Source: Drosophila persimilis (Eukaryota; Arthropoda; Insecta; Diptera; Drosophilidae). From it: DNA of 64,000 bases. Positions 1 through 10,487 of this stretch are shown in pieces. The notes below the pieces were generated by a model, which worked only from the letters and a program-made list of their open reading frames with translations, was not told the DNA's origin and did not search any database. The stretch's first letter is position 1; the number at the start of each line of letters is the position of its first letter. The stretch lies in contig NW_020825321.1 of assembly GCF_003286085.1 (NCBI RefSeq), positions 2,356,001 to 2,420,000 of the forward strand, written 5' to 3'. Both the position numbers and the translations under genes were made by a program.

Positions 1-523
1 CGCCAGACCCAGCTGCAATACGAGGACAACGCATCGAAGCTTCGGCCACGCCAGACCCAGCAGTAATACAAGGACAACGCATCTAAGCCCCGACCGAGAC
101 GGACCCGGCGGCGCTAAGAATACAACACGATCGACGCAAGCCAAATCGGAAGTGCCCAGCAGTGCGGCTCAATCAGAGCGAACGACCCCACGGGAAACCA
201 GTATCGTTCTGCACCGCGACCCACTACGCCAGGAAGACCACGGCCCCGAAGGACAGGAACGGGTCAAGGTAGACCAACTCGCATCTATCCCCCCAACGGA
301 TTATCAACTCGCCCCTTTAGCCGATGCCGCGGCCGGTCGACAAGGCAACCCTTTTCGAAGATCAGACTCGACTGACCCTATCACCGTGAACCTCGCCATC
401 ATAACATGTGCCCTGCTCGAAGAAATGTCGCCACCGACAGCCCCCATCACCGAACCACTCCTCCCGCCGTGGGTAGCCGAGTTTTTGAAGCAAGAATTGG
501 CCAAGTTCGAGGGATTGGAGGGC
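1..523 (+). mobile_element. Fragment of an A-family gypsy element (protease-RT linker)
   Basis: This stretch matches positions 5483-6005 almost base for base, which is the linker between protease and reverse transcriptase in element A. It encodes the Arg/Thr/Pro-rich linker with HARPSSNTRTTH-type repeats. The left side is cut by the window edge. At 523/524 the sequence switches abruptly to Bel/Pao integrase, while element A continues with its own sequence at 6006. The fragment is therefore a second, truncated copy joined to an unrelated element by insertion, deletion or recombination. It has no independent coding potential. Confidence 0.9.
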
Positions 524-1817
524 ATTCATTTTGCAGAGGACATCCGTTTACTTCAGAAGAAAAAACCATTAAAAAGCAGGTTAAAGTTTCTTACCCCCTT
601 TTTAGAAGTCGTGAACGGATTCGAACTTATCCAGGTTGGTGGACGATTGGAATACTCAGACCTACCAGATGGTCAAAAAAATCCATTGCTGCTGCCTAGT
701 CAGTCCAAATATGTATGGAACTATATTCGCCATTTGCACCTTCGGAACTATCACGCTGGCCCTAAAGCCGCTCTCATTTGCTTGGAATATTGGATCGATA
801 ACGCCAGAGAGTTGGAACGTCGAATTGTCCGCTCCTGTGTACACTGCGTTCGCTACAGACCAAAGCTGCTACAACAACTCATGGGCTCATTACCGCCTAC
901 GCGACTCGCTCCTGCTCGAGCTTTTGAACGCTGTGGAGTCGTCTTTTGTGGACCATCAAGGAAAGGGACCTACTAAATCATACATAGCTGTGTTCGTTTG
1001 CCTTCTCCCCAAGGCCGTTCACATCGAAGTAATTTCTGACTTTTCAACAAAGGCATTCTTAAATGCATTGAAAAGGATGGGAGGTCGTCGCAAGTTGCCG
1101 GCAGACGTCTTCTGCGATAATGCCACTAACTTTGTAAGGGCATCTAATCAACTGCAGGAACTAAACATTTTTATGTTCTTAAAACAGACCCAAGATGAAA
1201 ATTTATAAACTTTGCGCATCTGATTTTATTCCATTCTATTCCCCCCAGGGCACCTCATTTCGGAGGCCATTGGGAAGCGGCAGTCAAGAGTGCAAAGGGG
1301 CTGTTGAATCGTACGCTGGCCAACACCAGGTTCACCTTTGAAGAGTTGAGCACTGTCGTCGTCGAAATAAAATCGATCCTCAACTCGCGGCCGTTATCGC
1401 CGCTTTCGTCAGACCCAAATGACTATGGCACTCTCACGTCTGGTCATCCCTTGGTTGGATGTTCGGTCCCTGAGAAGTCCCTCAGGTGTCAGGTATGGAC
1501 CGCTAAGATGCGATTACGGCCGTCAAGCAACGGTTTTAGAAGCAATGGTCTGCTGACTACATCAACGAATTGCGATGGCGCACGAAGTGGACAGCACCCT
1601 CAACGAACCTCACTGAGGGCACGTTGGTCATCATCCATGAGGACAACCTGCCACCGCTACGATGGAAACTAGGCCGAGTGCAGTTCACTTTGCTTGGGAA
1701 GGATGGGCTTGTACGGGTGGTGCACCTCCGCACTGCAAATGGAACATGTTGCAGACCAATACACAAGTTGGCAAGTCTTCTGGTGGTTTAAAAGCAGTCC
1801 TTTCAACGGGGCCAGGA
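524..1817 (+). pseudogene. Bel/Pao integrase and C-terminal pol remnant
   Basis: Translated pieces match the 3' part of a Bel/Pao polyprotein. In order they are a segment like the integrase zinc-binding domain (HLHLRNYHAGPKAAL, then CVHCVRYRPKLLQQLMG), the core with CDNATNFV, the TFEEL...ILNSRPLSPLS segment, and the DUF5641-like tail (EDNLPPLRWKLGRV). The copy is dead. Its coding runs through several frames (to 976, 900-1208, 1304-1480, 1570-1791), and the first catalytic Asp of the usual GVDF motif reads GVVF. The piece from 524 to 976 is open in frame with the upstream gypsy fragment, giving a chimeric 274-codon ORF from 152 that is probably fortuitous. Confidence 0.85.
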
Positions 1818-1955
1818 TGTTCGGTCAAACTCTTTTCACGAAACAAACTACTCGAATGACCCTCGTAAAATCGATAGCCTACGCTCACTTTGTATAATTA
1901 CTCTCACAATCATTGTAACACCACAGTAGTCTAGTATCTCTTATGACCAGTTCTC
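1818..1955 (+). repeat. Start of a Bel/Pao 3' LTR (truncated)
   Basis: A purine-rich tract (AACGGGGCCAGGA, 1805-1817) is followed by TGTTCGG. The same arrangement occurs at 47965-47984 before the 3' LTR of element H. This marks the 3' LTR start of the preceding Bel/Pao remnant. The LTR breaks off near 1955, where gypsy A LTR sequence begins. Confidence 0.6.
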
Positions 1956-2231
1956 AAGGTCAGGTACTCTCGGTGATACCTGTTGGTATTATCGCATAGC
2001 AAAGGGCGAGTTCGGTGGGGTTCTGAAGGCGCTATTCGGCGATAACCGGAGTGCTCGCGGTGGGACCAACCGCCACGTCCCATGATACGTCCGCTCCCGT
2101 CCACGGGACTGCCACACCGTCCCCCATCGTCTGTCCGAAATACGGAGTCCCGGCAAATTATAAATGTGGCTGTAATTTCGACCCTGGAGTAGACTGAGAT
2201 ATATACCCCAGCCCAGGATCGCTTCCTTACA
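1956..2231 (+). repeat. 5' LTR of element A (3' portion only)
   Basis: The sequence aligns closely with 10200-10487, the end of the 3' LTR, apart from about 20 bp missing near 2008. It ends TTACA directly before the primer-binding site. The upstream tandem-repeat part of the LTR is missing. Confidence 0.85.
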
Positions 2232-2233
2232 GA

Positions 2234-2251
2234 TGGCGCCCGAGCAGAGAC
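2234..2251 (+). other. Primer-binding site, tRNA-Lys type
   Basis: TGGCGCCCGAGCAGAGAC lies two bases after the LTR end. It resembles the lysine-tRNA primer sites of many retroelements and the site at 53866. In a live element it would prime minus-strand DNA synthesis. Confidence 0.8.
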
Positions 2252-2660
2252 TCCGAGATTCCGTTATGTTTTGGGGCGCTAAGTGGAACAGTCGATCAGA
2301 AAACGTGTAGCAGGGGGAATCGGGACTGTACTATGCGCAAGCACGGCCAGTCGGAATCATTAAGACAAGAATAGCTGTATATCTCTGAAAAAAACCGCAC
2401 GTGAGGCCGCCCATCATTCACGTACAGCCGAGGCTGGCTTCCCTAACCTCCCTAGCAATAGCCCACACGAGGAGGAGAGTGCCGCGGCGAGGCGGCAGAG
2501 AAAGAGAACCGAGCTGAAGCTGGGCAGAGATCGCTAGAGAGAGAGCGACACGTACGCGGCGAGCAGCGAGTCGTGAGCGGTAGAGGCCGAGCGAGCGTCG
2601 GAATCCTCCCGAAGACCAACCAGCCCGGCTATATATATTTCGTACTCAGACTCAGCGAGG

Positions 2661-2850
2661 GTAGTCAACGCCCGGCCCTCAGCGAAGATAGTCGATGCCC
2701 GACCCTCAGCGCGAGCAGTCAACGCCCGGTCTTCAGAGCATTCATTCAAGGCACGGTCTTCAGCGTGATCATTCAAAGCCCGGCCTACAAAACGATAGCC
2801 GAGAGTAAACGCCCGGCCTTCAAAGTGATCAGTCAGCGTTCAGCCATCAA
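2661..2850 (+). repeat. Tandem repeats in the 5' leader of element A
   Basis: About seven degenerate units of 27-31 bp share the core GTCAACGCCCGGCCCTCAGCG. They lie between the primer site and the gag start. Element B has a tandem array of unrelated sequence in the same place. The role is unknown; packaging, enhancer or insulator functions are possible by analogy with gypsy leader arrays. Confidence 0.7.
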
Positions 2851-3150
2851 CACGGGACGAGATCCAACGCTTAAATCAACGAACCCAGCACGACCAGGAC
2901 CCCAAGGACAATTCCAAGGACAACGATAGCAAGGACTATCAACCAGGACCCCAAGCAGCAAGGACGCCAAGGACGCCTCCACTGGACAACCGTGTTAACC
3001 GTGCATACGCCGCGCTTCCGTGACTAGCCCCAAGGACTCTGGTATTCAGTGCGTTACCTAAGAAAAGATTCTACCGGAGGGTTAATACGTGATACTACCG
3101 TCGGAAACGCGAAAGACCTCGAAGTGCCAGTTCGACCACCGTGCTTCGAC

Positions 3151-4444
3151 ATGGGGGTACAGTGGATTTCATATCGGCGCAAGGACGAATTGCAGGCCAT
3201 CGCCACCGAATTCGGCCTCGGTGAGACCGGGACAGTGGACGAACTGCGCAGCCGGATCTCGGCCTTTATCTCGCGCGTGAGCATCCGACTGCGATCGAAA
3301 AACGGATCAAAGAGCTCGGAATGGTCTTCGACAGCGCGCCCAGCTCGAGAAGCCCGAGGAACACGTCTCCGTCACCGGAACCGAGTCAGCGAGAGCGGAA
3401 GGAAGGGATCTGTGCGGAGCAGCCTCTATCTATCATAATTCCCGAGTTCCCGCGTGCAGCTCACGGCGACTCTGGCCGACCTGAAACCACGACTGACTGG
3501 CGACATGGTGACAATCACCACCAGCACCGCTTTCCCGAGGAAGCCGGAACTTCGCGACCCGGAAGGGAAGAAATTTCATTCGCCGCCCTGGCCGATAAAC
3601 TGCGCAATTGGGGTCTGAAGTTCGACGGACACTCGGATGCGCTGGCTTTCATCGAACGGTTGGAAAAAAGGGTCGACTCTATGGCGGAAGCCCAGCAAAA
3701 CTGCCGCGAGCCATCTCCGGGCTACTAACTGGAAAGGCAGAAGGATGGCTTAGGACATTCCAGATGCAAGGCAAGCCATGGACCGAGTTCCGGAAGGAGT
3801 TCTTGGAGTTCTTCCTACCCCCGCGATACTTTCAGCGCTTGGAAGATACGATCCGCTCCCGTCGGCAACGACCCCGAGAAGCCTTTCAGGACTACTTGAT
3901 CGACCTCCGACTCATGATGCAACGAGCTCAGTATACTCCAGACAGGGAGCTGGACAGGATCTACGAGAACCTTCGGCCGGAATACCAACTGTTCACCCGT
4001 AGACATGAGTTCGAGACGTTGCAAGAACTGACCCAATTGGTAGTAGCATACGAGACAACGCGGGACCGCGAACAAACCCACCCAGCTAACGACCGCCCAA
4101 ATACGAAAGCCAGAACGCCATCATACCAAGGACCCGGATTATCCACCCCACAGCATGCCCCTCCAGACGACACCGGGCCCTCCCGGAGCGCCGAGACGGC
4201 AAGCCGCGTGGTGACCCAGGATGGAGACCGGCCGGTGAACACACGCCGGGCCTCCCGGAATTGCGGGGTGGAAGGTCATTTCAGCAGTTCATGCAGGAAT
4301 CGGCGAGTGCTATTCTGTTGGGAGTGTGGCCGCTGCGGCATCCGGACGATCGACTGCTGTAGGCTATCCGAGTCGGGAAACGGGCCGAGTCTCCGCTCGT
4401 CAGGGAACCGATCGGAGACATACCTCCAGGGCTGCCAGGAGTAA
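3151..4444 (+). pseudogene. gag of element A, broken by frameshifts
   Basis: The start is set by alignment with element B: ATG 3151 gives MGVQWISYRRKDELQ against MNIRWIASRRKDELQ. The N-terminus has a SAP-like pattern (DELQ..A.EFGLGETGTV.ELRSRI). A capsid-like region follows (EFLEFFLPPRYFQRLEDTIR, then YLIDLRLMMQRAQY). The C-terminal zinc-knuckle region reads SRNCGVEGHFSSSC and CWECGRCGIRTIDCC, and the first Cys of knuckle one is Ser here but Cys in B. Coding moves through three frames (3151-3330, about 3321-3690, 3690-4444), so at least two frameshifts are present. Confidence 0.85.
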
Positions 4445-4470
4445 CTCATCCCTTAAGCTGGTAAGGAGGC

Positions 4471-7400
4471 AGGATCGCCGCGCTAGTAACCATCGAAGGA
4501 GTACCGCTCCCAGCTACCCTCGACACGGGAGCAACGCGGTCGTTCGTCAGTCAACGCATCGCTCATGAAGTAAGTACCGGGGGGAACGCACGGAATATAA
4601 GGACTACCGTCCGCCTGGCGGATGGTACAGCAAAGGAGGTGACGCAAGCAGTTTCGGTCAAGGTGCGTCTGGATCAACAGGAAACGCGGGTGATTCTATT
4701 AGTCCTACCCATGGTAGTGGACGACATCATACTGGGGCTCGATTTCCTTTGCGGCGTCCAGGCCATAATACAATGCGGACGAGCGTACTTGCAGTTGACC
4801 CAGCGGGCGATCCGGGAAACCAACCCGATCCCACATCATCCTCGAATCGGCCCCGCATGGTCACTTTTAGTGACGAAAGTCCCGCGACTGCATTCGCTGC
4901 TCCTACCCGCTCGACCGATCCAACAGCGACCCCCCGGACGAAGACAACGCACCGGAATCTCGACCACGCCAGACCCAGCAATGTACCAGTGACAACGCAC
5001 CAGAATCCCAACCACGCCAGACCCATCAACGTACCAGTGACAACGCACCAGAATCCCAACCACGCCAGACCCATCAACGTAACCATGACAACGCACCAGA
5101 ATCTCGACCACGCCAGACCCATCAACGTAACCATGACAACGCACCAGAATCTCAACCACGTCAGACCCATCAACGTAACCATGACAACGCACCAGGATCT
5201 CGAACACGCCAGGCCCAGCAACGCCACCCGAACCCAACCCACAATTCGATACGACCACGCCAGAACCATCAACGAAGATTCGACGGAGACGACTGCGACA
5301 CCGCTAGACACACCCAGGGCCAGTCCGTCTGCCTCGAAAACCACCCCGAGTATCCCTACCAAGACAACTGAGCTAAGCCACGACCGCGCCAGAACCAGCA
5401 GTAACATCAGGACAACGTTTCTAAGTTTCGACCCCGCCAGACTCAGCAGCAATATCAGGAAAACGCTTCTAAGCCCCGACCACGCCAGACCCAGCCGCAA
5501 TACGAGGACAACGCATCGAAGCTTCGGCCACGCCAGACCCAGCAGTAATACAAGGACAACGCATCTAAGCCCCGACCGAGACGGACCCGGCGGCGCTAAG
5601 AATACAACACGATCGACGCAAGCCAAATCGGAAGTGCCCAGCAGCGCGGCTCAATCAGAGCGAACGACCCCACGGGAAACCAGTATCGTTCTGCACCGCG
5701 ACCCACTACGCCAGGAAGACCACGGCCCCGAAGGACAGGAACGGGTCAAGGTAGACCAACTCGCATCTATCCCCCCAACGGATTATCAACTCGCCCCTTT
5801 AGCCGATGCCGCGGCCGGTCGACAAGGCAACCCTTTTCGAAGATCAGACTCGACTGACCCTATCACCGTGAACCTCGCCATCATAACATGTGCCCTGCTC
5901 GAAGAAATGTCGCCACCGACAGCCCCCATCACCGAACCACCCCTCCCGCCGTGGGTAGCCGAGTTTTTGAAGCAAGAATTGGCCAAGTTCGAGGGATTGG
6001 AGGGCGTGTCTCACATAGGTATTTCCCCAAAAATCCGGCCATGCAGAAAATCATCAATGCTCAGGTCGACGAGTTGCTGCAAGACGGGCGAATCGAAGCT
6101 TCAAAAAGCCCACACAGTGCTCCCATCGTACTGGTGGGAAAGAAGACAGGCGAGATGCGGATGTGCGTAGACTACCGACAACTCAACGCGCAATCAATAC
6201 CCGACGCCTACCCACTGCCCAGGATCAACCACATCATCGAGAGGCTCCGTAACGCACGTTACATCTCGACTTTGGACCTCAAGAACGGGTATTGGCAGAT
6301 CCCTATGGCCGAGGGGAGCCGAGAATGTACCGCCTTCACCGTCCCGGGCAGAGGACTCTTCCATTGGACGGTGATGCCGTTCGGGCTGCACTCAGCTTCG
6401 GCCACGTTCCAGCGAGCCTTGGACAGCGTCATGGGACCACAGATGGAACCCAACGCATTCGCTTACCTTGATGACATTATTGTCATCGGAGCGGCGTTGG
6501 AGGAACACGTCGACCATCTGCGAGAGGTGTTCCGGAGACTACGGGAAGCAAATCTAAGATTGAACCAAAAGAAATGCAGATTATTCCAGAAAAGCATCGT
6601 ATACCTGGGACATATCATTAGTGAGCAGGGTATACACACCGACCCAGATAAGATCGTCGCCGTCCGGAAGTTGGCCCCACCCAGGTCAATAAAGGAGCTT
6701 CGACGCTGCCTAGGAATGGCATCGTGGTACCGGAGGTTTGTCCCAAACTTCGCGACGATTGTACAACCAATGACTAGCCTCCTGAAGAAGGAGAAAAGGT
6801 GGATCTGGAGTGACGAACAGCAGGCCGCTTTGGAGGAGTTGAAGGAGAAGTTAACCCGAGCACCCGTCTTAGCCTGCCCGGATTTCGCGGGGAAGTTCGC
6901 TCTACAAACTGACGCAAGCGACTACGGTCTAGGGGCCGTCCTGACGCAACAGATCAGTGGAGAGGAGAGGGTCATAGCCTACGCCAGTCGAAGGCTCTTG
7001 AAAACAGAAGAGAACTACTCAGCCACCGAAAAGGAGTGCTTAGCCATCGTCTGGGCCATCAGGAAATTACGATGCTACCTGTAGGGCTACCACTTCGACG
7101 TCATCACTGACCATCTCGCCTTGAAGTGGTTAAACTCGATCAATAAGCCAACCGGTCGCATCGCCCGTTGGGCTCTGGAACTCCAGCAGTAGCGCTTTGA
7201 CGTGCTTTACCGACGCGGAAGCCAAAACGTCGTAGCAGACGCTCTTTCCCGGCAACCTATCGACACTATACAGCGAGCCCTAGAAGACCTGCCCACCTGC
7301 CCCTGGATCCAAAGGTTGCTCAAACGTATCCAGTCACGACCTGAGGAATGCAGAGAATTTATATTCGAGAACGGACAGATCTACCGGCAGCCTGGACACC

Positions 7401-8536
7401 GACCAATCGAGGAAGAATCTCACCAGTGGAAGTTATGCGTCACCAGTGGCCATCGTAAACGAATGTTAGAAGAATGCCACGATCACCCGACCGCCGGACA
7501 CCTAGGAATACGGAAGACTACCACTCGGGTGACCCAACGATATTACTGGCCAGGACTCTACAGAGACGTGGCCCAATACGTGAAACATTGCGAAAGCTGA
7601 GAAAAATTTAAGGTGAGCCAGAACAAACCCGCAGGTCACATGTATACGCGACAAGCGAAGGGCCCGTTCGACATCCTTTGCGCGGACTTCGTAGGCCCAC
7701 TACCCCGCTCAAAGCACGGCAACACGATGCTCCTCGTGTTCTTCGACTCATTCAGCAAATGGGTAGAACTTGTGCCACTCCGGAAAGCCACAAACGCCCA
7801 CCTGGAGAAGGCGTTCCGAGAGAGGATACTCTGCCGATTCGGGGTCCCGTGGAAGTTTTTGTGCGACAATGGAACACAATTCACTAGTCGGTCCTTCCGG
7901 AAATTTTGCGAGGTGGCAGGAATGGAACTCGAGCACACCGCGCCGTATACCCCTCAGCAAAACCCGACGGAGAGGGCAAGCCGGACCATCAAGACAATGA
8001 TTGCACAATACGTCGACTGGGACCAACGCACCTGGGACGATCTCATCCCCGAGTTAAGCTTGGCCATAAACAGCAGCATGTCGGACACCACGGGCTTCAG
8101 CCCGGCCTTTTTGGTATTTGGATGAGAACCAAGGCTACCAGGAGCCTTGTACGACGAAGTGACCCCAGGATTGGGAAATGAACCAGAGCCTGCCCACGAG
8201 AAGGCGACACGACTGCAGGAAGTGTTCAAGGTCGTGCAGGAGAACACCCAACGGGCATCCCAAGAGCAGAAGAGAACATACGACTTCCGACGGCGCGAGT
8301 GGCGACCCGAACTGGGAACCCTAGTCCTCCTTCGGCAGCATCACTTATCCGCGGCAAAATTGGCCCCTAAGTACGACGGGCCGTACAAGGTAACCCGATT
8401 CTTATCTCCCAACGTAGTTCGACTACAGATTCGACGAGGCAAACAAAGGAAAACAGCGAGTTTAGCTGACTCAAAGGCGTTCCACGGAGTGGACCACCCT
8501 GAGGAGAACCCGACGACGCTGGAGAGACCCGAATGA
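4471..8536 (+). pseudogene. pol of element A (protease, RT, RNase H, integrase)
   Basis: Protease (4471-4800) has the active-site triplet DTG in LDTGATRSFVS and the flap-side motif ILGLDFLCG. A repeat-rich linker follows in another frame. A deletion near 6017 removes the junction into RT and shifts frame again. RT is otherwise complete (LDLKNGYWQIPM, FAYLDDIIVIG), as is the start of RNase H (QTDASDYGLGAVL). In-frame stops occur at 7082, about 7190, 7598 and 8123. The integrase N-terminal zinc domain is cut by the 7598 stop, but the core residues are visible (CADFVGP, CDNGTQF, NPTERAS). Element B supplies the comparison for every break. Confidence 0.9.
4935..5225 (+). repeat. 48-bp coding tandem repeats in the protease-RT linker
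   Basis: About six units of 48 bp encode 16-residue repeats of the type THQNLDHARPINVTMT. Looser copies (HARPSSNTRTTH) continue to about 5590. The unit is a multiple of three, so changes in copy number preserve the reading frame. Element B has longer repeats at the same position. Confidence 0.85.
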
Positions 8537-8559
8537 CCTGCCGACTTCGCAAGGGCCAC

Positions 8560-8603
8560 TTACGGTAGCGCGCTACCGTAACGTCCTCGCCCCGTAAGGG
8601 GCG
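8560..8603. repeat. Perfect palindrome and GTAA-loop hairpin after pol of A
   Basis: Positions 8560-8581 form a perfect 22-bp inverted repeat with arms TTACGGTAGCG and CGCTACCGTAA. Seven bases later, 8588-8603 form a six-pair stem CGCCCC/GGGGCG closing a GTAA loop, which as RNA is a GNRA tetraloop. Both lie just after the pol stop and before ORF3. Function is unknown. Confidence 0.7.
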
Positions 8604-8632
8604 CGACCCACGAAACCGTAAGCTACGTATAC

Positions 8633-8655
8633 ATCCCCTTATGGGATTAGATAAG
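8633..8655 (+). promoter_or_regulatory. Conserved spacer block between pol and ORF3 (element A)
   Basis: CCCCTTATGGGATTAGA then TAAG matches element B at 35036-35056 (CCCCTTAAGGGATTAGA, then TAAG). The block contains a small inverted repeat CCC/GGG. It is conserved although surrounding spacer sequence is not, which suggests an RNA or cis-acting role. Confidence 0.5.
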
Positions 8656-8740
8656 TACTACACCCAATGTAAACATCTTCTTACTCGCACCGCTCAAGCT
8701 GGATAGGGGGAGGGTATTAATACTTCTAGTTAAGACAGGC

Positions 8741-8771
8741 AGGTTCTAACCGTTAGGCATTTTCTCCCTAG
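8741..8771 (+). promoter_or_regulatory. Putative branch point and 3' splice site before ORF3 (A)
   Basis: AGGTTCTAACC contains the branch-point consensus CTAAC at 8746-8750. A pyrimidine tract (TTTTCTCCC) and AG at 8770-8771 follow 21 nt later. The ORF3 ATG is 14 nt downstream. Element B has the identical 12-nt block CAGGTTCTAACC and a better acceptor at 35161-35164. This is consistent with a spliced subgenomic mRNA, as known for env of gypsy. No conserved donor was found. Confidence 0.55.
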
Positions 8772-8785
8772 AATCGACTGAAGAC

Positions 8786-9547
8786 ATGAAGAGTCTAAGA
8801 GACGAAAGGCAAGCTCGGCCCCTAGGTGCAGATGGTGATTCGACGGGACACCCTAGCGGAGACCAGCTGCCTGAAGTCCCGGCATCTGCCGATGAACCAA
8901 CGACAAACCGGGCTCGCGGCTGAATCGTCGATCAACCGGACAGGATGGCATGGGGCCAGCGTGCGGCAGCCATCCAAGGGTGGATCAACCGACAAACCCA
9001 GGACCCGGGGACCGACGCCGAAGAGGAAGTAGAGCCCGATGGCCGCTTCGCAACCGCAGGTGTCCGCTCGGCGCCCAATTACGACGTCGCCGCCCTGAAT
9101 CGCCGTTGGTTCGGGAGTTATGGGGCTGCTATCGACGACGACAACGCGACAACGGACACCGACGAGCACGAGACAATAATACGCGACGCTCAAAGCCTGG
9201 CGTCCACGCTGCAGGACGAAGGGAACAGACACCCACTGGCTCGCGGGAACGAATGGGACTCGCCCCTTTGGGCCGAGTGGAACCTGGCCGGTCAAGGTCG
9301 GGCAGCCACCCCTCCCGCAGTACACCAAGAGGACGAATCCGGGGACGGTGCTGGACCACACTACTCCGACGTGTCCCACGCAAGCGATAGAGGCGGGGAA
9401 GTAGGACCCCAACGCGACGACGGAGGGTCCGATTCCGGGTCCCTCATGAGCCTGAGCTTCGCTCCTCAGGCGAACCAGCAGTGGGCACCAGCCAACATGT
9501 CGCCTAAGCGCTCTCGGCGATACGCGTCGGTACTCTCATACTCGTAG
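8786..9547 (+). pseudogene. ORF3 of element A, unknown accessory protein
   Basis: The reading frame starts at ATG 8786, has one in-frame TGA at 8921, and is then open to 9547 (about 250 codons). The product would be acidic and Gly/Asp/Glu-rich, with no signal peptide or membrane segment, so it is not an ordinary envelope. Homology with ORF3 of element B shows in the N-terminal DG...GHP.G pattern, in PNYD, and in GPHYSDVS (B has GPYSDVS). It lies downstream of pol behind a putative 3' splice site. The reading frame ends exactly where the LTR-type tandem repeats begin. I do not recognise the family. Confidence 0.6.
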
Positions 9548-10487
9548 TAATTCTTAATTCGGCGGTGTCCCGTAAGTGCTATCCGGCGATTGCCTAGGCC
9601 CTCTCGGTGATGCTTGCCGGTATCCCCGACCCTCGCAGTAATTCTTAGTTCGACAGCGTCCCGTAAGTGCTATCCGGCGATTGCCTAGGCATTCTCGGCG
9701 ATGCCTGTCGATATCCCCGACCCCCGTAGTAATTCTTAGTTCGACAGTGTCCCGTAAGTGCTATCCGGTGATTGCCTAAGCACTCTCGGTGATGCTAGTC
9801 GATATCTCTGATCCTCGTAGTAATTCTTAGGCCGACAGGATCCCGTAAGTACCGTCCGGCGATAGCCTAGGTACTCTCGGCGATAATTGTCGGTATTCCC
9901 GCATGGCAAAGTTCCCCTTTCCGCGTCGTAGTAATTCTTAGGCCGACAGGGTCCCGTAAGTACCGTCCGGCGATAGCCCAGGTACTCTCGGCGATATTTG
10001 TCGGTATTCCCGCATAGCAAAGTTCCCCTTTTCCGCGTCGTAGGAATTCTTAGGTCGGTAGGGTCCCGTAAGTACTGTCCGGCGGTAGCCTAGGCACTCT
10101 CGGTGATACTTGCCGGTATTTCCGCATAGCCAAGTTCCCCTTTCCGCGTCGTAGTAATTCTTAGGCCGGTAGGGTCCCGTAAGTACTGTCCGGCGGTAGC
10201 CTAGGTATTCTCGGTGACACCTGTCGGTATTATCGCATAGCAAAGGCCCCCCGCATTGATCCCGAGTTCGGTGGGGTTCTGAAGGCGCTATTCGGCGATA
10301 ACCGGAGTGCTCGCGGTGGGACCAACCACCACGTCCCATGATACGTCCGCTCCCGTCCATGGGACTGCCACCCCGTCCCCCATCGTCTGTCCGAAATACG
10401 GAGTCCCGGAAAATTATAAATGTGGCTGTAATTTCGACCCTGGAGTAGACTGAGATATATACCCCAGCCCAGGATCGCTTCCTTACA
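9542..10487 (+). repeat. 3' LTR region of element A with seven tandem repeats
   Basis: Seven units of about 90-113 bp (9542-10245) begin near CGTAGTAATTCTTAG and contain CCCGTAAGTAC and TCCGGCGATAGCC. The last four have an added CCGCATAGCAAAG segment. The unique LTR end (10260-10487) matches the 5' LTR and finishes CTTCCTTACA. The true LTR start is not clear: no polypurine tract is visible before the repeats, and the ORF3 stop lies in the first unit. Confidence 0.8.

Larger units (their letters stand above)
1956..10487 (+). mobile_element. Gypsy-type LTR retrotransposon A (degenerate)
   Basis: The order is truncated 5' LTR, tRNA-Lys-type primer site, tandem-repeat leader, gag, protease, repeat linker, RT, RNase H, integrase, spacer with hairpins, ORF3 and a 3' LTR region with tandem repeats. 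The domain order PR-RT-RH-IN and the YLDD motif place it in Ty3/gypsy. Gag, pol and ORF3 all carry frameshifts or stops, so the copy cannot be autonomous. It is a diverged relative of element B (28954-39360), with collinear Gag, Pol and ORF3. The left flank is a Bel/Pao remnant and the right flank is gypsy C RT. No target-site duplication was found because the 5' LTR is truncated. Confidence 0.88.

Noticed and set aside
4727-5626. Minus-strand 299-codon ORF opposite the A linker
   Set aside because: It mirrors the 48-bp coding repeats; its Leu/Val-Gly repeats are the antisense of the Arg/Pro/Thr repeats, and there is no independent support.
9542-10245. Regular repeats considered as a CRISPR-like array or satellite
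   Set aside because: The units are contiguous and diverged with no unique spacers, and they are part of the LTR of an element in a eukaryotic genome.
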